A model generated the notes under the pieces. The model had not been told where the DNA came from. It made no database searches and saw only the letters and a list, made by a program, of their open reading frames with translations. A stretch of 64,000 nucleotides of DNA from Steromphala cineraria (Eukaryota > Mollusca > Gastropoda > Trochida > Trochidae), in NCBI GenBank assembly GCA_916613615.1, contig OU744730.1, forward strand, positions 4,805,582 through 4,869,581, in the 5' to 3' direction. Below are positions 22,759-34,700 of the stretch, piece after piece (within the stretch, counting starts at the first letter, position 1; the number at the start of each line of letters is the position of its first letter). The position numbers and the translations under genes are program-made.

Positions 22759-25700
22759 CTGAAATGAAGACAAGAAAAATATTGCAGAATGTGTGTGTTA
22801 ACTCACTTTTCGAGAGAATACAAAATCTTGAAATCGTGAATATGGAGTTTTCATCAAAATATTTCAACAATTGAAATGTATTCAATGTTTAACTACCAAT
22901 GCAACATACATCAGAATCACTTTCCGTAATTCTCAGTTAAGATTTCGGCATTTAAAATGTACCAATATGTAGTAAACGCAATATTGATCTTTACCATTGA
23001 CATTCTTCAAATATTGTAAAATATAGCAAGATATGAAGTGACCATGAGGTAAAAGGCATGCTTCACATATTAACGAAGTTGAGAAGTTAGCACAATGATC
23101 GAGGTCTACAAATGATTCTCCAAATATACGCTGTTGTCATTTCTCAAACAGTGAAGGATGTATATAGCTGTGATAGGTTTTCACTTTCTATGGTCTAAGG
23201 TGTTCGCTCTATAAGTGCATGATTTAGTTTATTGAGTTTTCTCTTTTCAGTGTATTATCCGATTAGGTAATAGTATAAGGTATTCCCTCTGAAATTAACA
23301 CGATGTCCACCACGTACCTCTTGACTGCGATCAGAGTTACAGCAACAGAGTAGGTCATAGTAGGTCTCCCTGTCCACGTACCGCTTTTTATTAAAACCTT
23401 CAAACGAAAAAATATATAAATAAATAAAAATTTCAAAAACGTTTTTTTTGTACATTATACGTCCGGCCCATTTACAAAGATACTTGCATACATTTCACAA
23501 ATATTATTAACAAGTGAGATGATAGCGTTTCTCTTTATATCTTTGAAATTCTGATGACTAAGTGTTAGGGTAAGTTGAAAATAATGTTGAAATATTATGA
23601 GACATGAATAAATATGACAAAGTTTTATCAGCACTTTATTAATGTTGCAAAGTTCGGTGTTGAACTGACCCTATAATTGTTATCAGTCATGTCAATTACT
23701 TACATTGTCTATATTAAAGAGACAGTAGAACGTTTTATAGGTGAACGAAAGGGAAAATGAATGATACCAAACCAATTACATGACAATTTTTAATCAAAAG
23801 AGGCGGTTCTAAAACGAATGTGACAATTTCGTTTGACAAACGCTCACCATTCTGAAATGGTTGGCGTTCGCATCCAAATGGCCTCAAGTAGTTTTCGCTT
23901 GGTACACAATAATTTCTCCTACGACAACGCATAACTGGGTTGAATTAAGACTATTTTGTCACTCTGCAGATGAACACTGCTTTTCATTGGAGAAAATTTG
24001 AAGATATAAAATATCCAAGAAACCATTTAAGTCATGGTAAAGTACTTGTAAGAGCCGAATTATCTCAATATGAGGTATATCGATACGTACCCGTACAGGC
24101 CGAGACGAGGACGGCAGTGACGATAGAGATGATGAGAGCCACTGTAGCGTAGTGAAGGTAAGACAGGCTGTACCACTTGGATAGGAATGTGTCTAGTCTG
24201 TGTACAGAGAAAACCCGTGATGATCAATGTGATTAAGGCCACTAAGGTTGAGATGAGATAAATTTTAGTGTTCACACGCTTTCATGAACTAAGTAAGAAA
24301 TGATTGCTAGATAAATGATGTTTGGTTAATGGTACAGGTGACACATATATAACATTTTCAGGAGGCACATAGTACGAACCATAATACCGTAGGCACATAT
24401 TACGTAGCCTGATACCGGAGAACATATTACGTCAACTAATACTGGAAGCACATGTTCCGTACCGTGATACAGAGGAACATATGACGTATCCTAATACGAC
24501 AGGAACAAATTACGTAACCTGATACAGGAATTACAGAATAAGTATCCTGATACAGGAGGCACAAACTATGAAGCCTGATACAGGAGGCAAAAATTACGTA
24601 ACCTGATACAGGAAGCACAGATTATGTACCCTGATACAGGAGGCACACATTACGTACCCTGTTACAGAAGAAACTGATACAGGAGAAAAATATTACGTAC
24701 CCTGATATAGAACGTAGAAATTACATACCCTGATACAGGAATCACACATTAGGTAACCTGATACAGGAACACAAATTACGTACCCTTATGCAGGAGACGA
24801 ACATTTCGTACCCAGATGCAGGAGGCACAAATAACGTACCCAGATACAGGAGGCACAAATTACGTACCCTAATACAAGAGGCATATACTACATACTCTGC
24901 AGATACAGGAGGCACAAATACGTACCCCGATAAAGGAGGCGCCTGTGTCGTCATGTTGACAGCGGTGGTGGTGTCGAGACCAGCTGTCACCGTTGAAACA
25001 GTCGCATCCGTCAGTGAGAGCACGGACTCCCCTAGACTAGAGACGTTGTTGTATAGAGATGAGGTGATGATGTTGCTGTAGTGGAGTGAGGCGTTGACTG
25101 TAGAGCTGCTGTTGATGAAGGCTGCACCGACGCTGGTAGAGGCTGTCTGACCGGCTCTGTATAACACTCCTCCTATACCCAGCCATAGACACACCGTCAG
25201 GCTGCACACCAGACCCGCTGCCGCACCCTGAATGTGACAAATATAAGATACATATTACCTACAGGGCATATCGGGGTTCGTATTTAACATACCATACCCT
25301 TAGACAAATAGCATTTTTTAATTGTGAAATTTCTTTGACGTCATAGTTCGTCTATAACGTTTAAATATAGTTCCTGACAGTGCTGACAGCAGAGATGACG
25401 TCTATGTATGGAAGTAGGTTTGGAGGGTTTTCTTAAATTTAGTATGTTATGGACACTCACATAATATCATGATGATAAAATTACATAAAGTTCTAAAACA
25501 CTGCCGCCTCCGTTCGAAAACGTGCTCTTTTGTTTATGAACTAAATGTTCTTAAAGGTTAACCAACTAATTCTATCTGAATGTATCGATTAATAACTATT
25601 ACTCATTTGAGACCAAACTTATTTCTTGATATTGGTTAACTAGAAGATCTATAGGCTAACCAACTTAATCGACTTGCGATAAAACGATCACGAATTAGAA

Positions 25701-28700
25701 ACTTTACATTTGTTGATAAAAACAAATTATTTCAAAAGCTTACCTACTGAATCTGACTGAATCTCATTGTATTAAAACAAATCTCACCCATGGATTGACG
25801 CAAGGGAAGAACATCCCATTAACGAAGAGTCCGAGGAGCGGCCCTCCCACCATCCCGAATATGCTGAGAGCTATCTGTAGCACTGTGGAGCCCAGCAGAC
25901 CGGATAGATAGGCCATACCCGTCGTGATGATCCCGTACCCAAGGGCTGTGGGGGAACCATATACATATTTTAATTGTGTACTTCTAACATTTTTCATATT
26001 TTTATTCTAAAGTATTTTGTGTTAGGTTCTATAATGTCAAAGTGTCTCTTAAGTCAAAAATTGGCTGGTTGTTAAGTATATCGTATGTCTTTTATAAATG
26101 TTTTTCATTTTTGTATACTTGTGACACTATTATAAACTATACCTGTCTGTCTGTCATGTTAATGGTACTGGTGTATATTTCTTATAAATTAGAGTGATCA
26201 GATAATATAAATTAGAAAATTTATCTTCAAAGTATTTATATATCAAAAAGAAGTCATCTATCAAAGTGTTAAGTATAAATGTTTCCTAGGAAACAGCCAG
26301 AAACAAAAATACACAGGATTTATAAATGATAAAAGGTTTATCGTGGTTCTTTTTCTATTGAAACCCCAAAAAATAAAAACATGAAAAAGTTGAAAATCTT
26401 AAAATACACATCTACATATAAACATTTTGTTCTAGAATATTCAGTTCTTAAGCGATTTCGTTTAAATTCGGATTATATATATGTATGTTAATTACAACAT
26501 TTAAAAGCGATTTGTAAGTGCCAAAAATTAACATTTCGGTTTTTGATATCGATTTTAGGTCAAATCAGAGATTCGAACCACTGTGCAATAACGTACCAAC
26601 AGCAACAGAAAGAATGGAAAGTATCCTAGCAGGAGTTCTCCCCAGGGACTTATCCAACAGGGGCTTGATGAAGTCGAACACCGTCACAACGGCAAGGGAG
26701 TTAACTCCTGACGACACAGTGCTGGGAACAGATACAAGACAAATTTATTAAAACCTGATTTTGTTTGTAAAATGTCACAGGGACATGTACTGCTTGAAAC
26801 AGCATTCGAAATCGAATGTACCTATAAAATATACGACTTTCAAAGGCTATTTATAAGCGAAACAAATCCTTGAGTAATGTATAAAATGCATATGAAATGA
26901 GTAAATAAACGTAAAGGAAGAGTAAAATCTCGGTAGACTGAATATTTTTACAATTCTATTCTTCGTAGCAATTAAGGAAAGTTTTACCTTAGCGCAGCAC
27001 TGAACACACAGGCTACGAACAGTCCAGGAAGACCAGGGAGGAAGCTGAACACCTCCATCATGAAGAACGGAACAATCTGTAACAGGAAGTAGATTTGGTT
27101 TACAATGTCAGAGATTGAGGATTTCAATGTCATTGTTCATACTTGGATAATGCTGCCTCATATTTTTCACAGACCAATTTTATTGTACTTTTTGTGGTGC
27201 AATTCTTTGCCGCTGCGGGGAATTGCCGGAAACAAAAGATAAAGTCGAGCGAATGACAAATTCGTATACCAACTACTATAGCAGATTTAGGATTTTGTTA
27301 ACCTACGTTGTATCATACATGTATATCATCCAGATCATGTGTGCATGTATATATTTCTAGGACAGTTACAGACGTATTCTTCATGATCTTTTTCCAATTC
27401 TATGTTGCTTACACGTCATAACCAGTTTGATAGACAACATTCCTGATCAAATTGATGATGATATTTTCAAATTGTTTACAGTGCTGCATTCTCTTTATAT
27501 AATACCCCTTGTCATGTAAGTTATGACATGGTTCCCTATGTTCAAATTTAGCGTTTTCAACATTAGTACTTTCGTATGGTAGTCGTCGCCCACAATGCTT
27601 TATTAGGAAGTACGCTTTTATTTTAACATCTGTAGACAGGACACATATCTTAAACAATAAGTTATTGCCAAAAACGTGTTTCCGAAAGTACTTTTTCACA
27701 AAAGGTAATCATATTTTCAATCATATCCCGAATTGTCACGTAATATCACAATCATCAATTAAAACTAACTTTTTTTAACATGGTAAGCCGATAACATTCC
27801 AAACAAATCTGCCACTGCATATAAGGACCGGACATTGGCAGCTTGTGTGTATACAAGTCAACAACCTTGCTCCATGAGTTTTGACGAGTAATTGCAAACC
27901 TAACACATATCACATAAATCATATCATCTTGAAATGATAAACTTGCTATAGAAGGGTAAACGAATCGCAGTGCACACGATTTCAATGAAGTAGTTTCTCG
28001 GATTGAAATCTACCATAATTTGAAATATTTATGACTGTTGTGACATGATTTCAAAACCGTAAATCCTTGAATAATAGCCGGGGTTAATTAACCAATGTAA
28101 CAAACGTTTTGATATTTCCTGTGTTAGTACTTATTTCATAAATGTTCATGTAAGAAACACTTCACCATGTGCAAGAGACTTCATTATGATGTTGGCAACA
28201 ATATAAACCCAATGGTTATGATTTTGCTTTTAATAAAATAAAATGGAATCCCTTATTGTGCATTTAAAATTAATAAATCTCGAATAATCAAATCTAAAAA
28301 AAACTATCGAAGGGCTCTTGCTGGAGCATTTACGGTATGTGCATATGCTTGCTCTTCACACTGGTTTCATAAAATTTCAACTTAATAATTACAAATCTTG
28401 TTATACACTACCTGATCCCGACTAGATATACTGCCGGTCTGAAAGGGGTCCTCGTCATAGTACCTAGCATACAGCACGAAGCCCGTCAGACAAACCAGAG
28501 CTAGGTAGAACTCGGCCAGTGGTAGGTTCACAAGCAGTGATCTGGCAACAAAAAGAACACAATCAGTCCTACCTACAGAGGCAGCTTAAGTCATAAATCC
28601 TAATCAAACCGCTGCTGTATTACGATATGTTTTCGGGTAGCCTGGTTGTAAGCAATAAATATATGAGTTTGCAAAATGAGTTTCAAAAGTAGTCATTTTG

Positions 28701-31700
28701 AAATATTCAGTCATGTCCGTATGATTCAAGAGTTGATTTGAGTTGAAATTGATTCGACTATGCACATTGCATATTGTGACAGCTTGAGGGAAAACGATAA
28801 CGTGTTTTGGTGATTTTTGTGACATCAAGCATACTTTACATGCAAGAAGTGTTTTCATCTGTCGATATTTCAGATAGTGTGTGGTAAATGTTTGCCATTG
28901 GGCGAATGTGCCGGAAACAAGGAAAGTGCCGGTATCACAAGGTCAGATCAGAATTGTATGACTTGAGCTGCTTCTAAGAGCATTGTAAGATAATGTTACT
29001 TACTGTTTGATTTACATTTACTTGTCTTGTTAAATATGAGTATCAGTTAAAAAACATGTTAAGATCCATGTTGGCAATTAAATACTATTAGTTAAACAGA
29101 GACATGAAAACATTTAATGAAACACTGCTCGTGGTAGGCATTATGAAGGACTTGGTGCACGAACATTTCAAAGCAAACCCATCCAAACACTACGTACATC
29201 TTGGCCTGTTTGGTCGAGGGTAGGCTCATATATCTCTGCAGCACAGCCTGGTTGGCGGCGAACACTGTGATAGATGTGAAGAACCCGCCAACTGTTAGGG
29301 TCCAAAACGTGTGCCGCACAAACGGGTCCGGATTCATTCTGGAAGGAGTGAGTGGGGTTTCATTTACTGTCGGCAATAATTCATAGCCTATTATAGATTG
29401 CTGGGAGAATAGTGACTGCTTAATTAATAAATGGGTAAGGGTTAATTCTAGAGTGCTTGAGTGAGTAGGGTTTATCTTGCAATATTTAAGCTATTTTAAC
29501 ATTCTGTAGTAGGTAGGGGGAATACTGAAAGTCTGAAATGCACGAAATTCAAATTGCCTATTTAGGACATATGTCACAAATGCTTTCTACTGCAAGTTTA
29601 AAGTTATCAATTCAAATTTAACTTCAATCGTAAAGCCTGAATATTTACATATTCCCAAAAAAACTTAATGATTAATTATCATATTGAGGATTGTCAGTAA
29701 TATCGAGAGAAGTTAATTATCTGTGCATCATTGGCGTTAGCGCCATAAGTTAAACATATCAAGACACAATCAAAATATTTACAAATTATGTTCATATTCT
29801 TCTTAAATGTGTAAATTCGTCAATGATAACCACATACGTACATACTGTTAAAATAGTAAAATCATATTACTTAGTTTATATATATGAGTACTCCCGTGGG
29901 CAACTCACTCAAAGTACGGCAACTTGTTGCCCTCCCTGGCCCTGTCAAATACGACGCCCCAGCCCCCCACACTGATTGCGCCCTGGATCATAAGGGCGAG
30001 GAGACCCGCCGTGATAATCAGGGTTTGGAACACGTCCGTCCATATCACAGCCTTTATACCGCCCTGCAACGTAATGTGACATTAGTATTCTGATTAGAGA
30101 TATATGTCACCTTTAAAAATGTAAAAATGTTACATACGGGATAACACTATATGCAATAGTACACAATCTTCGCAGTAACTTGTGGGATTCGAACCCAACC
30201 CACGCCGAGTCATGAACCACCGCCTTGATTCCACACGGGATTCAACCCGAGAGGTATAAGAATATGAACTATTGCAGATTTACCCAAAATATAACAACGT
30301 TACATAATCTTTCTAAGTGATGTACATTATTAGGAGAATGTCGAGTGTAGCGTTTATGCATAGTCTTAGGCACATACAAAGTTTTATACACCAACCATTG
30401 ACCTTCAGTTTTAATGACGCTTGGTGTGAAGCGTTTCACGGTTTGGAAATCGAACTAGAACGATAATCGAATAAGGCTCAGAAGCTTTAGCAACTTGGTT
30501 ACATGACTGGTCTATTATTTGATGAGTAGTGGCTGTTCAATTAATAAACATAACCCGAATAACCCTTCGCAATAAACACTTTTAATGGGCTCTCTTCTTC
30601 TAGACGTCCTGATGCATAAATAACATTATTCGTTTTTAGCATAGCATTACATGTTTGTGAACAGCACTCAATAAAGTTGGTTTTCAAATCTCCTTTTAGT
30701 TAAAATTATTATACACTTCAAAGTTCTAAGATGCATCTAATGCAAGTTCAGGTACCAACTAGCCTTAACATCCGTAGATCAATTTATTGATGAACACACA
30801 AGAGGTATTGACTAGCTGTCATATATATATGTTTTTAAATTCTTGTTTAATGCAAACATTGAATAACGATATGTGCTAACGACTGCACTTAAATAGAACT
30901 ATGTGACTGACAACTACTTTGAGGCACCGTTTAACGACATTGCAGGTAGAGGAAAACCACACGAAATTGAAAATATTAATGTTAAAAATGAATACTTCCT
31001 AGATAATATAACAATACTCCTCCTTTATACAATAGGCAGTTGCAGAGGGGAGGGTATTGCAATATTAACACGTTTAGATACTGAGTTTATATAAACATGT
31101 TTAAATACTGATTATTTTCCAATTCCTTTGGTGAAAACCAACTGATATTGAACTTCATCACAATGAATAGTGCTTTAGATTCGAATACAACCAGACTCTG
31201 ACGAATGTTGTTAGTTATATATCGCCCTTTTGAGTATGTCTAACAGCATTTGCCTACCCGATTTAAATGAGATTGCGGAAATAAAAGCCAGTTCGTCGTC
31301 AAGGAACTATGCATGTTGTTACAAACATTCGAAACAACATAAAAATAATGTTCACAGTTATTACATAAAGTAATAAAAATTGATACAATGAGTCCTAAAA
31401 AAAATCACAAAAATACTCTAAAGCATATACAGGCCAGTTTCAATAAGGTATTACATCATCATCAACAATAAGTACTTTTTTCTCTTTTTTCAGTTCTTTA
31501 CAGATGCAATCTATTCAAATTCTTTAACAATCCTTCAATGATTCAAGTGTAAATACGGAAGCTTGTTATTCAAAGATTACATATTAGCACTGAGGCACGC
31601 TGCAAGAGCCTAATGTGAACATTTATCTGAGCTCATCTGTTAAACAAATGATGCTGATGAAGAATCCACAAGACGGGCTCCGGGTTTGCCTCCCGTGTCT

Positions 31701-34700
31701 ACTCGGCTATTGATTGGTCAACAAACGGAAGTCACGTGACAAGACGCTCGTGGTCACTAAATATCAGAAACTTAGCGGACAGTGTTTAAATCGATGTAAA
31801 GGAATATGGGACTGGAAGTTGATGATAAAGAATGCAGAATTGCTTTTTAAGGTAAGATTTTCAGTTTTTAATATACTGGCCCGCATGAATTCAGGTTTTC
31901 TTAGGATCAGGTTAATATTTTGAGGTAGGTGCTATTTGATGAAATATTCCCCCCTAGGGTCTTCTTATAACATCACATAACATGAGTTGATAAAAGTTCC
32001 GATGCTTGTTGAGGACTTTTCACTTCAACAACGTGGGTAAATTCATTCGGCAGTATAAGACATGACCTAACACAATCTTAAGACCCCAAAATCAGTGATG
32101 TCACAGCTTTTTGACTTCGACAGGTTTATGTCTTCATAAAGTCATGTCGTAAGGGACTCGTAACTTGATAATGGTGGAGCGGGGTAGCGAATTCGAATCC
32201 GGGAAACTTTTTCTGCATACGAGAACTGCTCTAGACGCAGTAAGTTAAGGGTGCAAGGCTACACTGAATTTCAGGTCAGTACCATAAATAGTCAGCAAAT
32301 TCAAAACGATACTCGCAGGTTTCACCGCAATGCTGGCCCACAATGGTTTTGCGGGCTTTCTCCTTACTATAGTTCTAGCAGCCGGGATATAAGTTACATA
32401 CCCTTAAAACGGAGTTAAAACCTAAATTACCTCACCTGACCACACCTTAAAATGTAAAATGAGCACGTCAAAACGATTGCTATCAAAACAATATCACCAA
32501 GGGTTTAATATTAGACTCATATTTGTAAATCATAAATTTCACGTATAATCGTCATATTTGTAAAGCGTAACCTATGATCGATTTCAACAACAGCCAACCT
32601 TGTATGAACACCGCAAAACAACACAGCTAATAAGAATGCCAATTGAAATGAATTAATGTTAATTCAATAATTCATCAATGGTCTTATTATTGCATTGGCC
32701 ATTTGACCAACAATTCAATAAGTTAATTAATGTAATACATCATCTGAGGTTAATAGAATAAATATTCTTAATTACCTTCATAGAAATTCTATTTAATTTC
32801 ATATTTCGGAATAACTTACTTCGTACTTCTTAACATTCTCTCCCCACAGAGGCAGATCAAGTCAAGAAATGCTGATACAGCCTCTGTTCTATTACGCCCT
32901 TATCACTGAGTTCCGGCAGTTTCCCCTGGCGGAAAACATTTCCACCACGATTCATTTGAATTTCTTTATCAAATGATAACGCTTCTCGCATGGAAAGGTG
33001 GTTCATATCACAATGCCTTTGCCATCATTTAGTAGCCAAAATGATGATTTAAGAACAGCTCGCTGATTGCACAACTAACATTGATTGCCTCCAATCAGGC
33101 GTCTCCCATTCTATCCCACAAAGTCGGTGTAATAGAACAGCGGCTGTATCAACATTTCATGATTTGATCTGCCTCTGTGAGGAGATAATGACTTCTAAAC
33201 AACTTTAGCAACAAGTAGGTTACAAATTTACATTATTACTATGACATTGTATCAAATGTTGAAGATCTGTTGATATCTTACCTAGCTTATCATACACAAT
33301 TTCTAATGTCACACATTTCATTTTCAAACACATATCTATCTGGTTTTAAATTAATATAGTATCGCTTAATATATTTCTCCGACAATTTACTTCAATTCTT
33401 ATAAAAACTAATTTTACTTGAAAATAAACTTGGTGCCTTCGCATCTAATGTTTATCAAACAGAAGGTGTCAAGCACATACTTACTATTGAAGTGTAGAAA
33501 GTACACACCAGACCCATGATAAGTATAGATAACTCAGTTGAGAAGGAAGTAACTGAAATATATAAGAAATATGAGCTCACATAGGTTTCTGATTTGGGAA
33601 AACCGTTTACCTTAATATGTGTTGTTTTACACTTAACCTTGCCTGATTACAAAGCTTCACAACAAGTTTAAATAAAGCAGACTAAAATTGACCAAGGCGA
33701 GAGGGAACTTCGTGTTGGTACAAGTTCGTATCCCGGTAGTGTCGACTGGCCTCAAATCGGAAAATACTGTAATGGTCATGTGCACCAATCTATTCTATAG
33801 ATATTTATTCATGGTTATCGGGATCAACTACATCTTTAAAACTATATCGTTTTCTATTTTAAAAACCAAATGAATGATTAAAAGATCGAATGAATTAATA
33901 AACGATTGTATTGAAACTAGTCCACACATGAATGTTATTTAAATTCCAACCTTGACCTAGCGAATCAGTTAGTAAATGAATTCAATCAATGAGTTTATTA
34001 ATTGATTACTGAGTGATTGAATCAATGAATAATCTATGGTATTTGAAGGGAGTATATAGCCAAACAAATGAAAGCAATTAAAATGCCTATCTTGATTTAG
34101 CGAATATTATAAATTCGAATGGATAAATGAATGAATGTATGAGTTCATTATTTCATTAGTGAGTGAACGAAACAATGAATAAACGAGATGAATAGTATCA
34201 CCTATATTGAATGCCCGAGCGAATGAATGAATGAGCAACGGTATAGGAAAGGCTTATTTTACTTACTAGTCCAGAAATGAATGTAATTTAGATACCTACC
34301 TTGACTTAGCGCTAAAGCAGGGGCATACATCACGACACCCATATAGACGACCTGAAAGAAGGTCATTGAACGTGAATATATTGCCTTAGGGGAAACAATT
34401 TAACACAGAAATTACATGTATCTTTTTTATGCAGTCCAGGCTTTTGTATTTGCTACTTTCACATATTCCACACCAATACATGTTTCTTTGAAATGTAAAA
34501 TTTCTATTAATTTGCAGTAACGAAAGTTGTTTTTCTCATATCAAAAAGCAACAGTGGATTTGAATGTCACAGGGATGGGTTCAGGGTTTGTGTTAAGAAG
34601 AGATGCGCTCTCCGGAAGTCAAAAGTAGGACTATTGAAATGGTAAATTTGCTTCATAGATAAAATATGACTGTCAACGTTTACTAGATCTGGAATTCTCT

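Larger units (their letters stand above)
25228..29197. other. SLC5 introns 6 to 10
   Basis: AT-rich intron sequence between exons 11 and 6, with exons 7-10 as listed. No recognisable repeat family and no further exon seen. Confidence 0.5.
30064..33484. other. SLC5 intron 4
   Basis: 3.4 kb. It holds a degenerate SINE (32165-32440), the inverted-repeat element at 32834-33190, and a tRNA-like fragment near 30184 (GGGATTCGAACCC). It also has a promoter-like cluster at 31705-31740 followed by a GTAAGA donor-like site on the opposite strand. No coding exon supported. Confidence 0.5.

Noticed and set aside
24742..24925. Continuation of the exon 11 frame into the minisatellite as coding sequence
   Set aside because: A strong GTACGT donor joins in phase to exon 12 and restores the conserved WYSLSYL segment. 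The continued frame is only repeat-derived, though alternative use cannot be excluded.
24361..24940. CRISPR-like array of 28-bp repeats
   Set aside because: Units are contiguous with no spacers, highly diverged, and located in a eukaryotic intron; this is a minisatellite.
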